A stretch of 64,000 nt of DNA from Xanthomonas nasturtii. Its GTDB lineage: Bacteria; Pseudomonadota; Gammaproteobacteria; Xanthomonadales; Xanthomonadaceae. The notes under the pieces were generated by a model, which searched no databases, was not told where the DNA came from, and saw only the letters and a list, made by a program, of their open reading frames with translations. The stretch spans positions 21,338 to 85,337 of the forward strand of contig NZ_LYMI01000015.1 in NCBI RefSeq assembly GCF_001660815.1, read 5' to 3'. Below are positions 37,328 through 47,061 of the stretch, one piece after another; the first letter of the stretch is position 1, and every line of letters starts with the position of its first letter. Both the position numbers and the translations under genes were made by a program.

Positions 37328-39682
37328 GTGGCAAAGCAGGTTCCCGAACGCAGCAAGCCCGCAGAGGGCAAATCGTCGTCGCGCAAGACGGCGGTGGCGG
37401 ACAATCCGCGTCGGCAAAAGCTCTGGCGCGATCTGGCCTTGATCGCGGTGGCGCCGTTGCTGCTGTATCTGCTGGCGAGTCTGCTCACCTATTCGGCCAC
37501 CGATCCGGGCTGGTCGCGCACCGGTAACCTGGTTGCGCCGATCCACAACATGGGCGGCCGGTTCGGTGCGCTGGCGGCGGACGTGCTGCTGCAGCTGTTC
37601 GGGTATGTGGCCTTCCTGCTGCCGGTGCTGTTGGGGGCGGTGGCGTGGATCGCCCTGATCGGCGAGCGCGAGGAGCAGAGCCAGAGCGATCTGGGGCCGG
37701 CGCTGCGCCTGGTCGGCATGGTGGGGTTCCTGATTTCCTCGACCGGCTTCCTGCACCTGCGCCTGTTCCAGGGCGAGGTGGCCGAGGCTGGCGGCATCCT
37801 CGGCAAGCTGGTCAGCGGCTCACTCAGTTCGGGCTTCGGCGCGCTGGGCGCGAACCTGTTCGTGCTGGTGCTGCTGCTGGTGTCGATCACCCTGGCCACC
37901 GGGCTGTCGTGGTTCGCGGTGATGGAGCGTATCGGCAAGTGGGTGCTGGCGCTGGGGCCGTTGATGCAGCGCAAGACCCACCAGGCCACCGAGTGGCAGC
38001 AGACCCGCGTGATGCGCGAGGAACGCGAGGAAGTGCGCAAGGTCGATGCGGTCAAGCAGGCCAAGCGTGAGCCGGTGAAGATCGAGCCGCCACCGGCCCC
38101 GGTGGTGGAAAAGAGCGAGCGCGCCAAGCGCGACACCCAGATCCCGATGTTCCAGGGCGTCAGCACCGACGGCTCGGACCTGCCGCCGCTGGCGTTGCTG
38201 GACGACCCCAAGCCGCAGGCCAAGGGCTATTCGGAAGAGACGCTGGAAACGCTGTCGCGGCAGATCGAGTTCAAGCTCAAGGATTTCCGCATCGAAGCGC
38301 AGGTGGTCGGGGCCTATCCGGGCCCGGTGATCACGCGCTTCGAGATCGAGCCGGCACCGGGCATCAAGGTCAGCCAGATCAGCTCGCTGGACAAGGACAT
38401 CGCGCGCGGGCTGTCGGTCAAATCGGTGCGCGTGGTCGACGTGATTCCGGGCAAATCTGTGGTGGGTCTGGAGATCCCCAACGTCACCCGTGAGATGATC
38501 TTCCTGAGCGAATTGCTGCGCTCCAAGGAATACGACAAGTCGGCCAGCCCGCTGACGCTTGCCCTGGGCAAGGACATCGCCGGCCGCCCGACCGTGGCCG
38601 ATCTGGCGCGCATGCCGCACTTGCTGGTGGCCGGTACCACCGGCTCGGGCAAGTCGGTGGCGGTCAATGCGATGGTGCTGAGCCTGTTGTTCAAGGCCTC
38701 GCACAAGGAACTGCGCATGCTGATGATCGACCCGAAGATGCTCGAACTGAGCGTCTACCAGGGCATCCCGCATTTGCTGGCGCCGGTGGTCACCGACATG
38801 AAGGAGGCTGCCAATGGCCTGCGTTGGTGCGTGGCGGAGATGGAGCGCCGCTACAAGCTGATGAGCGCAGTGGGTGTGCGCAACCTGGCCGGCTTCAACA
38901 AGAAGATCAAGGACGCCATCGACGCCGGCCAGCCGATGATGGACCCGCTGTTCAAGCCGAACCCGGAATTGGGCGAAGCGCCGCGGCCGTTGGAAACGCT
39001 GCCGTTCATCGTCATCTTCATCGACGAATTTGCCGACATGATGATGATCGTCGGCAAGAAGGTCGAAGAGCTGATCGCGCGATTGGCACAGAAGGCGCGT
39101 GCGGCCGGTATTCACTTGATTCTGGCCACGCAGCGGCCGTCGGTGGACGTCATCACCGGCCTGATCAAGGCCAATATCCCGACCCGTGTGGCATTCCAGG
39201 TCAGTTCCAAGATCGATTCGCGCACCATCCTGGATCAGTCCGGCGCCGAAGCGCTGCTGGGCAACGGCGACATGCTGTATCTGCCGCCGGGCACCGCGCT
39301 GCCTGACCGCGTGCATGGCGCCTTCGTCAGCGACGAAGAAGTGCATCGCGTGGTCGAGCACCTCAAGGCCAGTGGGCCGGTGTCGTATGTCGAAGGCGTG
39401 CTGGACGAAGTGCAGACCATGGGCGACGGCACCGTGGTCGGTGCGACCGGCTTGCCGGAAAGCAGTGGCGGTGGTGGCGACGAATCGGACCCGTTGTACG
39501 ACGAAGCCTTGCGCATCGTCACCGAGACGCGACGTGCTTCGATTTCCGGCGTGCAACGGCGCTTGAAGATTGGCTACAACCGTGCCGCGCGGTTGATCGA
39601 AGCGATGGAAGCCGCCGGCGTGGTCAGCCAGCCCGAGCACAATGGCGACCGCACCGTGCTGGCACCGCCGCCGCCGAAGTAA
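37328..39682 (+). CDS. ftsK: DNA translocase FtsK
   Basis: FtsK, 784 residues, anchors at the division septum and pumps chromosomal DNA toward dif for XerCD resolution. The N-terminus has about four membrane segments (first at about 33-52; others near 75-105, 125-145 and 170-195). A short Lys/Glu-rich linker (about 215-265) replaces the very long linker of E. coli FtsK (1329 residues). The motor domain has Walker A GTTGSGKS near residue 436 and [13 protein letters not shown]. The C-terminal gamma winged helix ([38 protein letters not shown]) reads polar DNA motifs. GTG start with AAGG upstream. Confidence 0.97.
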   Translation: MAKQVPERSKPAEGKSSSRKTAVADNPRRQKLWRDLALIAVAPLLLYLLASLLTYSATDPGWSRTGNLVAPIHNMGGRFGALAADVLLQLFGYVAFLLPVLLGAVAWIALIGEREEQSQSDLGPALRLVGMVGFLISSTGFLHLRLFQGEVAEAGGILGKLVSGSLSSGFGALGANLFVLVLLLVSITLATGLSWFAVMERIGKWVLALGPLMQRKTHQATEWQQTRVMREEREEVRKVDAVKQAKREPVKIEPPPAPVVEKSERAKRDTQIPMFQGVSTDGSDLPPLALLDDPKPQAKGYSEETLETLSRQIEFKLKDFRIEAQVVGAYPGPVITRFEIEPAPGIKVSQISSLDKDIARGLSVKSVRVVDVIPGKSVVGLEIPNVTREMIFLSELLRSKEYDKSASPLTLALGKDIAGRPTVADLARMPHLLVAGTTGSGKSVAVNAMVLSLLFKASHKELRMLMIDPKMLELSVYQGIPHLLAPVVTDMKEAANGLRWCVAEMERRYKLMSAVGVRNLAGFNKKIKDAIDAGQPMMDPLFKPNPELGEAPRPLETLPFIVIFIDEFADMMMIVGKKVEELIARLAQKARAAGIHLILATQRPSVDVITGLIKANIPTRVAFQVSSKIDSRTILDQSGAEALLGNGDMLYLPPGTALPDRVHGAFVSDEEVHRVVEHLKASGPVSYVEGVLDEVQTMGDGTVVGATGLPESSGGGGDESDPLYDEALRIVTETRRASISGVQRRLKIGYNRAARLIEAMEAAGVVSQPEHNGDRTVLAPPPPK

Positions 39683-40039
39683 GCGTCGCTGCGCGTTGCC
39701 GGATGCGGTACCCACGCCGCTGCCCTGGCTGGCAGCAGGGCGGCAAGGCAGCGAGGCTTTAGCGTCACAGGGGCTGAGGCCTTACAAACGCTCAGGCATC
39801 GCGATAGCTAACGAATTGCGACCATCCCATACGGGCTCTGTGTCGGTTCTATCGTCACGCTTGCGGGTGTCCGCCCTGCGCAGCATGGCGTCAGGTCGAT
39901 TCGATCTCGACGCATGGCTGATCGACAGAGGCTACCGCACGTAGCAATGCGAGATTGTTGGAAGTCCGTGCCTGTCATTGCCGGGCACAACGGCTACCCT
40001 GTCGGTGAGGGCCGCTCCGGCCCGCCGTGATCGAGACCC
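39683..40039. other. ftsK-DUF3857 spacer, nothing recognised
   Basis: About 357 bases without a supported gene. It must hold the promoter of the downstream gene. Short frames cross it on both strands, but none has a ribosome binding site and family resemblance. Confidence 0.5.
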
Positions 40040-41989
40040 ATGTTGCATCGTCCCTTGTTGTTGCTCGTGTTGCTCCTCTGCACTCCGCTGCTTGCCCAGG
40101 CCCAGGCCCAGGCCCAGGCTCAGGCTCAGCAGAAGGCCGCGCCTGCTGCTGCGGCAGCGCGCAGCCAGGCCGACACCAACTACAGCTTCGTGCGCTACCG
40201 CGCCCACTACGAAGTGCGCGCCGATGCCAGCAGCGTGGAGACCGACGAGTACGAAATTCTGCTCAAGACCAAATCGGCGGTGGAGCAGTTCAGCCAGGTC
40301 CGGCTGAGCTATAGCGAGAAAATGGAAACGCTGGAGGTAGTGCAGGCGTACACCGTTACCGCCGAGGGGCTGCGCCAGGATGTCGCTGCCGACAAGATCT
40401 ACACCCAGGAAAGCTATTCCAGCGCCTCGGCGGCGATGTATGCCGACCGCAAGGTCAAGGTCGTGGTGTTCCCGAATCTGGCGCCGGGCGCACGTATCGT
40501 CTACCGCGTGCGGCGGGCGCAGAACACGCCGTATTTCCCCGGCTATTTCAGCCTGTGGGAGACCTTCAGCGTGTTCGCGCAGTACGACGATGCGGTCGTC
40601 ACGCTGGTGGCACCGAAGTCGCTGCCGATGCATCTTTCCGTGCGCGGGCTGCAGGGCGGCACCAAGCCGGTGGTGCGCGGCGATCAGGCACGCTGGGAGT
40701 GGCGCTACCAGCGCACTGCGCCGATGAAGAACCAGAACTGGAGCGCGGCCACGTGGGAGTTCAGCCCCACCTTGATGGCCAGCACTTTCGACAGCTGGTC
40801 GCAGATGGGGCTGGCGTATCACGTCAAGGGCGGGCGCGCCGCCGCGGTCACGCCGGCAATCCAGACGCTGGCCGACGAGGTGACCCGTGGCATCGACGCG
40901 CCACGCGCGCAGGCAGCGGCGTTATACGCCTGGGTCGCGCGCAATATCCGCTATGTGGCGGTGTATCTGGGCAATGGCGGGTTGGAACCCAACAGCGCCG
41001 ACAACATCCTGGCCAACCACTACGGCGACTGCAAGGACCACACGGTGATTCTGGAAGCCTTGCTCGCGGCCAAGGGCATCGCCAGCACGCCGGTGCTGAT
41101 CGGCGCCGAAGGCGGCCCCACGCTGCCGGAGATTCCGGTGCTGGGCCGCTTCAATCACGCCATTACCTACATCCCTGCGTTCGATCTGTACGTCGATTCG
41201 ACCAACCCGTACGCACGCTTCGGCCAATTGCCGGCCGGCGACCTTGGCGCGCCAGTGGTGCACACGCGTGACGGCAAGGTCACGCAGACGCCGCCGAACG
41301 ACCGCAAGGTCAATCGCTATGTGGCGCGTACCGAGTACAAGTTCACGCCGCAGGGTGGCCTGCAGGGCGTGACCACGCTGGACAGCGGGCAGACCGGCGA
41401 GGTGGGCTTGCGCGCGATGTTCGTGCAGCTCAATGCGCAAAATCGCAACCGGATCGAAGAGTCGATCATTGCCCAGTCCGGTTTCGACGGCACCGGCGAT
41501 CTATTGATCCAGGGCGACCCGCTGGATCTGGATGCTCCGTTCAATTACCGCTACACCTTCCAGGCCAAGGACGCGGTGGATTTTTCGGTGGTCGGCGGCA
41601 TGACCCTGCCGGACATGCCCGGCGCCGAATCGATTCGCGCGATCTACACCACCACTTCGGCCGAAGACAATCTCACTCCGTTCTACTGCAACGACAGCGT
41701 GCGCGAAGAAACCTACGTGGTGAGCTTCCCGGAGACGGTGCCGATCATCGCCATCCCGCGCAGCAGTACCTTCCGCAATGCCGCCGGCGAATACGTGGTT
41801 GACTGGACGCGGCAAGGGCAGACCGTGACCGCCGTGCATCGCCTGCAGCGCGCTGCCGTGCGTGGGCCCCAGGCGTTGTGCCAAGCGCAGGACTACCGGG
41901 CGTTCCGCGAGTTGTATCAGCAGGTGCGGCGCGGCTTCCGCGGTCAGATCGTCTATGGCGACCTGTCCCGGGTGCAGACCGCGCAGTGA
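40040..41989 (+). CDS. DUF3857/transglutaminase-domain exported protein
   Basis: A 649-residue exported protein. A signal peptide (about 1-20) is followed by a Gln-Ala run encoded by six tandem hexamers. DUF3857 covers about 50-230. The transglutaminase-like domain (about 260-400) keeps a Cys-His-Asp triad: Cys331 in HYGDCKDHTVILEALLAAKGI, His373 in RFNHAITYI and Asp386 in YVDSTNPYA. A C-terminal beta-rich region follows. Such proteins are periplasmic, and their substrate is unknown. It is followed by lolA about 100 bases downstream on the same strand. Confidence 0.87.
   Translation: MLHRPLLLLVLLLCTPLLAQAQAQAQAQAQQKAAPAAAAARSQADTNYSFVRYRAHYEVRADASSVETDEYEILLKTKSAVEQFSQVRLSYSEKMETLEVVQAYTVTAEGLRQDVAADKIYTQESYSSASAAMYADRKVKVVVFPNLAPGARIVYRVRRAQNTPYFPGYFSLWETFSVFAQYDDAVVTLVAPKSLPMHLSVRGLQGGTKPVVRGDQARWEWRYQRTAPMKNQNWSAATWEFSPTLMASTFDSWSQMGLAYHVKGGRAAAVTPAIQTLADEVTRGIDAPRAQAAALYAWVARNIRYVAVYLGNGGLEPNSADNILANHYGDCKDHTVILEALLAAKGIASTPVLIGAEGGPTLPEIPVLGRFNHAITYIPAFDLYVDSTNPYARFGQLPAGDLGAPVVHTRDGKVTQTPPNDRKVNRYVARTEYKFTPQGGLQGVTTLDSGQTGEVGLRAMFVQLNAQNRNRIEESIIAQSGFDGTGDLLIQGDPLDLDAPFNYRYTFQAKDAVDFSVVGGMTLPDMPGAESIRAIYTTTSAEDNLTPFYCNDSVREETYVVSFPETVPIIAIPRSSTFRNAAGEYVVDWTRQGQTVTAVHRLQRAAVRGPQALCQAQDYRAFRELYQQVRRGFRGQIVYGDLSRVQTAQ
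40094..40129. repeat. six-unit hexanucleotide tandem repeat
   Basis: GCCCAG repeated four times, then GCTCAG twice, in frame within the DUF3857 gene. It encodes alternating Ala-Gln just after the signal peptide hydrophobic core. Unit loss or gain would keep the frame and only change linker length. Confidence 0.85.
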
Positions 41990-42095
41990 GCAGGATCGCA
42001 GCGCAGACGCCGCCAGCCGGGCCCGTCGTGGGATAGCGCTCGCCCATTCATCTATGAAGTATCAGAATCCACGCATGTCCTTCTGGAAGACCGCG

Positions 42096-42725
42096 ATGCA
42101 TCGCCAGCTCCGTTATGCCGTCCTCGCCACCGCTCTGTTCGCCAGTACCGCGTCTGCCGGTGCGCGTCAGGAACTGGACACCTTTACGCGTGGCTTGAAG
42201 GGGCTCGATGGGCAGTTCAGCCAGCGCGTCTCCGACGCCAATGGCCGGGTCAAGGAAAATTCCAGCGGGCGGGTTGCGCTGTCCGCACCGCGTCAGTTCC
42301 GTTGGGAATACGCCAAACCGTACAAGCAGCTGATCGTCGCCGACGGCAAAAAGGTATGGGTGTTCGACCCGGATCTGGAACAAGTCACCGTGCGCGCGCA
42401 GGGCAGCGAAGAACAGAACAGCCCGCTGGTGGCGTTGATCGACCCGGCGCGTCTGGACAAGCAGTACGACGTCAGCGAAGAAGCCGCGCCGCGCGATGGG
42501 TTGCAGTGGCTGTCGCTGACGCCCAAGGTGGACACCGACGCCAGCTTCCAGATGGCCTCGCTCGGCTTCGGCAAGGACGGTCTGGCCAAGATGGAAGTGG
42601 TGGATGCGGTCGGCCAGCGCACCGCGATCAGCTTCAGTGGGTGGAAGCGCAACCCCGCGTTTGCGGCCGATACTTTCCGTTACACCCCGGCCAAGGGCGT
42701 GGATGTGGTGGGCGACGCGCAGTAA
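42096..42725 (+). CDS. lolA: outer-membrane lipoprotein carrier protein LolA
   Basis: LolA, 209 residues, carries lipoproteins across the periplasm from LolCDE to LolB. A Sec signal peptide (MHRQLRYAVLATALFASTASA) is followed by the family core: LKGLDGQFSQRVSDANGRVKE, PRQFRWEYAKPYKQLIVADGKKVWVFDPDLEQVTV and a C-terminal FRYTPAKGVDVV. The chosen ATG gives 209 residues, the length I recall for xanthomonad LolA; two further ATGs lie upstream in frame. It precedes rarA, as in many gammaproteobacteria (lolA-rarA). Confidence 0.96.
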   Translation: MHRQLRYAVLATALFASTASAGARQELDTFTRGLKGLDGQFSQRVSDANGRVKENSSGRVALSAPRQFRWEYAKPYKQLIVADGKKVWVFDPDLEQVTVRAQGSEEQNSPLVALIDPARLDKQYDVSEEAAPRDGLQWLSLTPKVDTDASFQMASLGFGKDGLAKMEVVDAVGQRTAISFSGWKRNPAFAADTFRYTPAKGVDVVGDAQ

Positions 42726-42991
42726 CGCCGTGGTCGATTGAAGGCGACCGATCCCTGCGTTATCCAGCTGCGCGCCTGAGCTTTCGTGCGCTTTGTCACT
42801 GGATGCGTTGAAGCGCTGTTGCAGTCGCCTTCCCACGCAAAGGCGCTTTGCGCTGCGTCTTCTGTGCTCCGGACGCGGCCGTCACTCCGTATCGCTGCCG
42901 CGAATGCCTCTGCGACCGTGCAAGGCCTGTCGCTTCCGCGCAGCAACCCGTCGCTGCAATGCGATAACGCCCCGGCGCGATAGAATGGGCT

Positions 42992-44368
42992 GTGGCACGA
43001 ACCAGATCCACCATCGACAGCACCGCCGATCTGCTTAGTGTGGACGCCGACCATCTGCGTCCGCTGGCCGAGCGCATGCGCCCGCGCACGCTGGACGAAA
43101 TGGTCGGCCAGAAACGCCTGCTGACGCCCGACAGCGCACTGCGCCGCGCGGTGGAGTCGGGCCGCGTGCACTCGATGATCCTGTGGGGCCCACCCGGCTG
43201 CGGCAAGACCACGCTCGCCTTGTTGCTGGCGCACTACGCCGATGCCGAATTCAAGGCGATCTCGGCTGTATTGTCGGGTTTGCCGGAAGTGCGCCAGGTA
43301 CTGGCCGAGGCCGCGCAGCGGTTTTCCAGCGGCCGCCGCACGGTGTTGTTCGTCGATGAGGTGCATCGCTTCAACAAGGCGCAGCAGGACGCGTTCTTGC
43401 CGCATATCGAGCGCGGTACGATTCTGTTCGTCGGCGCGACCACCGAGAACCCATCGTTCGAATTGAACTCGGCCTTGCTGTCGCGTTGCCGCGTGCACGT
43501 GCTGGAATCGGTGTCGCCGCAGGACATCGTCGACGCACTGCAGCGGGCCTTGCACGACCCGGAGCGCGGTTTGGGCCAGGAGACGATCCAGGTCAGCGAT
43601 GCATCGCTGCTGGAAATCGCCAGCGCTGCCGATGGTGACGTGCGGCGCGCATTGACCCTGCTGGAAATCGCCGCCGAGCTGGCAGGCGGCGAGGGCGGCG
43701 AGATCACGCCGCAGACGCTGCTACAGGTGCTGGCCGACCGCACCCGCCGCTTCGACAAGAACGGCGAGCAGTTCTACGACCAGATTTCGGCGTTGCATAA
43801 ATCCGTGCGTAGTTCCAACCCGGATGCGGCACTGTACTGGCTGACGCGCATGCTCGATGGCGGCTGCGACCCGGCCTATCTGGCGCGGCGGCTGACCCGT
43901 ATGGCGATCGAGGATATCGGCCTGGCCGACCCGCGTGCGCAGAGCATGGCGCTGGAAGCCTGGGACATCTACGAGCGCCTCGGTAGCCCGGAAGGCGAGT
44001 TGGCATTCGCGCAGCTGGTGCTGTATCTGGCCACTACCGCCAAATCCAACGCCGGCTACGCCGCCTTCAATCAGGCCAAGGCTGAGGTGCGCGCCACCGG
44101 CACGCAGGAAGTGCCGTTGCATCTGCGTAATGCGCCGACCAAGCTGATGAAGACGCTCGGTTACGGCCAGGACTATCAATACGACCACGATGCCGAAGGC
44201 GGCATCGCGCTGGATCAGACCGGCTTTCCGGATGCGATGGGCGAGCGGATTTATTACAACCCGGTGCCGCGCGGGCTGGAGATCAAGCTGAAGGAAAAGC
44301 TCGACCGGCTGCGCGAAGCCAGGGAGCAGGCGCGCACGGAAAAGCGCACGCCCAAGACGCAGGCATGA
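42992..44368 (+). CDS. rarA: replication-associated recombination protein RarA (MgsA)
   Basis: RarA, 458 residues, is an AAA+ clamp-loader-like ATPase that acts at stalled replication forks. Walker A GPPGCGKT is at residues 66-73 and Walker B is VLFVDEVHRFNKAQQDAFLP; then comes ATTENPSFELNSALLSRCRV. The C-terminal tetramerisation domain includes KSVRSSNPDAALYWLTRML. The only start in frame near the family N-terminus is GTG. The E. coli gene order ftsK-lolA-rarA is preserved here, with the DUF3857 gene inserted after ftsK. Confidence 0.97.
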   Translation: MARTRSTIDSTADLLSVDADHLRPLAERMRPRTLDEMVGQKRLLTPDSALRRAVESGRVHSMILWGPPGCGKTTLALLLAHYADAEFKAISAVLSGLPEVRQVLAEAAQRFSSGRRTVLFVDEVHRFNKAQQDAFLPHIERGTILFVGATTENPSFELNSALLSRCRVHVLESVSPQDIVDALQRALHDPERGLGQETIQVSDASLLEIASAADGDVRRALTLLEIAAELAGGEGGEITPQTLLQVLADRTRRFDKNGEQFYDQISALHKSVRSSNPDAALYWLTRMLDGGCDPAYLARRLTRMAIEDIGLADPRAQSMALEAWDIYERLGSPEGELAFAQLVLYLATTAKSNAGYAAFNQAKAEVRATGTQEVPLHLRNAPTKLMKTLGYGQDYQYDHDAEGGIALDQTGFPDAMGERIYYNPVPRGLEIKLKEKLDRLREAREQARTEKRTPKTQA

Positions 44369-44561
44369 CGCTACACGCGAGCACGGCGGCCTGGCCGTCA
44401 GGCCCTCTGTTATCGGCATGTTCGATGCAGGGGCAAGATGTCCAGGCGATGGCTGCAGTCACGGCGCAAAGGTGGATCATCTTCGCCTAGCTAGCGCGTG
44501 TCGTTTGGGTCGTAATCGCATAGCAATTGCGCGCTTGCACATCGTGCCGTCGAGGCGTGAC

Positions 44562-44888
44562 TCAGCCGGGCGCCAACCTGCCGACCCGTCCGAATTCGAC
44601 CGGTGTCTTGACGTAGGGCAGTGCGATGTCTTCATCGCCGATGCGCGCAAGCAACTTCTCGCAGGCCGAGGTGTCCGCGCAGATGATGATTGCCAGCGGC
44701 TGGTCGGCCAATTCGAAAAAGCCGGCCGAATGCAACAGACCTGCGTGTCCAAAGCCTTCCTGACCATTCACCAAGGTGCCGCCGCTGGCACCGCAGTCGC
44801 GTGCGGTTTCCAACAGCCAGTCGCACAGTGCTCCATGCCCATGACGGGAGCCCTGGCTGGTGAAAAATGTAAGTTGATATCCCTTCAT
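44562..44888 (-). CDS. DUF190 family protein (fluoride operon, third downstream gene)
   Basis: A 108-residue protein of the DUF190 family, small alpha-beta proteins that resemble PII regulators in fold (from memory). It begins MKGYQLTFFTSQGSRHGHGA and has GGTLVNGQEGFGHAGLLHSAGFFELADQPLAIIICAD, with the typical glycine-rich middle and C-terminal helix. Its ATG overlaps the crcB TGA by four bases (ATGA), so translation is coupled to the fluoride channel. The frame is open far upstream through crcB, but only this start fits the family. Confidence 0.85.
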   Translation of the reverse strand: MKGYQLTFFTSQGSRHGHGALCDWLLETARDCGASGGTLVNGQEGFGHAGLLHSAGFFELADQPLAIIICADTSACEKLLARIGDEDIALPYVKTPVEFGRVGRLAPG

Positions 44889-45292
44889 CCAGCAATTCCC
44901 GATGATGACTTTTGCAACAGGCCAATGGTCAGCATGCCCAGCATGAGCAAGGCGAGCGAGCCGCCCACATGCAGGCCCAGCATGGCGGCCGACAGCCCAA
45001 GCCGTCCTTCGCGCAGCAGCGAAAACAACTCGGCGGTAAAGGTGGAGAACGTGGATAGCCCTCCGGCCAGGCCGGTAATCAGAAACAGGCGCCATAGCGG
45101 CGAAAGACCGGGGACGGTGCCGACGTAGGCGATGGTCGCACCCACCACATAAGCGGCCATGAGATTGGCCGCGAGCGTGCCGATCGGCACCGGGGGGAAC
45201 AAGGCATTAAGCGCCAGGCCCAGCCCGTAGCGGGACACCGCTCCCAGACTGGCACCCAGGGAAATGGCGGCGATGGTATAGATCGGTGTCAC
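44885..45292 (-). CDS. crcB: fluoride channel CrcB/Fluc
   Basis: CrcB, 135 residues, forms dual-topology dimers that let fluoride leave the cell. Four membrane helices are visible. Family motifs: GASLGAVSRYGLG near the N-terminus, GTLAANLMAAYVVG (pore Asn) and ITGLAGGLSTFSTFTAELFSLL (Phe-box region with central Na site). The GTG start with GGAGAAA upstream is chosen; a longer frame would overlap the preceding DUF190 gene and add a Cys-rich non-family leader. It is the third gene of the riboswitch-controlled operon. Confidence 0.95.
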   Translation of the reverse strand: MTPIYTIAAISLGASLGAVSRYGLGLALNALFPPVPIGTLAANLMAAYVVGATIAYVGTVPGLSPLWRLFLITGLAGGLSTFSTFTAELFSLLREGRLGLSAAMLGLHVGGSLALLMLGMLTIGLLQKSSSGIAG

Positions 45293-45323
45293 GTGGTTTC
45301 TCCGGCGCGCGGTCTGCAGTGTG

Positions 45324-45674
45324 TCAGCGAATTTCGCAGCAGCACAGCAGCACTGCACGCACGTCCCTTAATTCGTCGCGATGCGCCTCCAGAAAGCCGC
45401 GCAGGCGCGTCTGGTCGTCGATCAGTTCAAGGCATTGCGGGTGGCGCAGGTCGGCGAGCTCAGGATGATGATGGAACAGCCTTGCCTGGCCGGCAAGATA
45501 GCCCGAGTCCACATGCAGCAAGATGGCCTGCGCGATGCCGCCGCGTCTTGCGGCGCGTAGCAGGTGGTGCGCCAGCGCAGGAGCACCCAGCCGATGCCAG
45601 AACCGGCTGGGCCGGGCGCGGCTGCCGGCAGCGAAGTACAGGCGCAGTACGCCGGTGGGCGGTGGCATGCTCAT
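45324..45674 (-). CDS. DUF190 family protein (second gene of fluoride operon)
   Basis: A 116-residue DUF190-like protein, different from the one at the operon's end. It has LRLYFAAGSRARPSRFWHRLGAPALAHHLLRAARRGGIAQAILLHVDSGYLAGQ, then a helix-strand LELIDDQTRLRGFLEAHRDELRDV, which matches the DUF190 plan but lacks the usual glycine-rich loop. Its ATG overlaps the CLC stop codon by four bases. The C-terminus CCCEIR carries three cysteines in a row. Function unknown; the operon implies a role in fluoride handling. Confidence 0.75.
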   Translation of the reverse strand: MSMPPPTGVLRLYFAAGSRARPSRFWHRLGAPALAHHLLRAARRGGIAQAILLHVDSGYLAGQARLFHHHPELADLRHPQCLELIDDQTRLRGFLEAHRDELRDVRAVLLCCCEIR

Positions 45675-47002
45675 TGCTGCTCCCCGCCGGCAGCACTGTC
45701 GGGCGCGCGTGCGATGGGCCGCCGCCGCGCGGGCAGGTCGGCAAGACGTATGGTTTCCTCCAGCCCTGCAATGTGCCGATGATGCTTGCCATTACCAATG
45801 CGCTGCGCGTGGTAGATCCCGGTATGGCCTGAAAACAGATAGGCCGTGATGCAGCCGAGTGCGGCAAGCGGTGCGATATCGGCACCGAACAGTTCGACCG
45901 CCATCAGCGTGGATGCAATCGGCGTGTTGGACGCCCCCGCAAACACTGCCACAAAACCGATCCCGGCCAACATCGGAAAGGGTAGATGCAGCAACGGCGC
46001 AAGCGCATTCCCCAGCGTGGCGCCGATGTAAAACAGGGGAGTAACCTCGCCGCCCTTGAAGCCGGTTCCCAGCGAAATTGCGGTAAAGCTGAGCTTGCCC
46101 AGGAAATCCCAAGGCGCGATAGGCGCGTGGAAGGCGCGCACGATCTCGGGAATTCCCAAGCCGATGTAGCGTTGCGTGCCCAGTCCCCACACCGCCAGTG
46201 CGATGACGCATCCGCCGAGCAGCGGGCGCAGCGGAGCGTAGCCGATGACGCGCTTGCTCAAGCTGCCTAGCCGATGGGTGACGGTGGCAAACAGCATTCC
46301 GACCAGGCCGAACAGCATGCCGGCGGCCATGACGGCCAGGACGCTGCCGATCCCGATCGGAACGATCTGACCAATTGGATAGTGGATGTGGTGGATGCCC
46401 CAGGCCAGACAGACCTGGTCGGCCACGATGGCCGCCACCGCGCAGGGCAGCAGTGCGTCGTAGCGCAATCGACCAATGGCCAGCACTTCTAGCCCGAAGA
46501 TTGCACCGGCCAACGGCGTGCCGAACACCGAGGCGAAACCGGCGCTGATGCCGGCCATCAACAAGATGCGCCGGTCCTCGCGGCGCAGGCGCAGCAGGCG
46601 GGTGAGCTGATCGGCAAGTGCGGCACCCATCTGCACCGCGGTGCCTTCACGGCCAACCGATGCGCCGAACAAGTGGGAAACGACCGTGCCTCCCATCACC
46701 AGCGGCACCATACGCAGCGGCACCAGCTTCTTCGGGTCGTGGATCTCATCGATGATCAGGTTATTGCCTGCATCCACCTGCTTGCCCAGCAGGTGATACA
46801 CCAGCCCGACTGCAAACCCGGCCAGCGGCAACAACCAGATCGCGCGGGGATGTGTCTGGCGCCAGTGGGTTGCCCAATCCAGTGCCCACAGGAAAAATGC
46901 CGAGGCGGTGCCGGCCAGCGCGGCCACGAGGCTGGCGATCACCAGCCATTTGGCAAGATGAGCGAGAAGGTCGAAGTGTTCGGGGTGGCGAAATCGTGAC
47001 AT
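45671..47002 (-). CDS. clcF: CLC-F type fluoride/proton antiporter
   Basis: A 443-residue CLC family membrane protein with about ten hydrophobic segments. The motifs fit the fluoride-specific CLC-F branch rather than chloride CLCs: GNNLIIDEIHD in place of GSGIP, GREGTAVQMGAAL (gating Glu in GREG) and TGFKGGEVTPLFYIGATLGNAL. The fluoride riboswitch upstream and crcB downstream support that. An upstream GTG in frame lies in the riboswitch expression platform and is rejected. It is the first gene of a four-gene operon whose members overlap or abut. The chloride-channel label would be the likely automatic annotation. Confidence 0.9.
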   Translation of the reverse strand: MSRFRHPEHFDLLAHLAKWLVIASLVAALAGTASAFFLWALDWATHWRQTHPRAIWLLPLAGFAVGLVYHLLGKQVDAGNNLIIDEIHDPKKLVPLRMVPLVMGGTVVSHLFGASVGREGTAVQMGAALADQLTRLLRLRREDRRILLMAGISAGFASVFGTPLAGAIFGLEVLAIGRLRYDALLPCAVAAIVADQVCLAWGIHHIHYPIGQIVPIGIGSVLAVMAAGMLFGLVGMLFATVTHRLGSLSKRVIGYAPLRPLLGGCVIALAVWGLGTQRYIGLGIPEIVRAFHAPIAPWDFLGKLSFTAISLGTGFKGGEVTPLFYIGATLGNALAPLLHLPFPMLAGIGFVAVFAGASNTPIASTLMAVELFGADIAPLAALGCITAYLFSGHTGIYHAQRIGNGKHHRHIAGLEETIRLADLPARRRPIARAPDSAAGGEQQ

Positions 47003-47061
47003 GGCAGCCTGTCGTCTGGAGACATGAGGGCTGGCACGGCAAGGAGATGTGAGCAAGAACA

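Noticed and set aside
37819..39715. 631-codon minus-strand frame over ftsK
   Set aside because: Antisense to an unmistakable FtsK; His/Arg/Gln-rich shadow.
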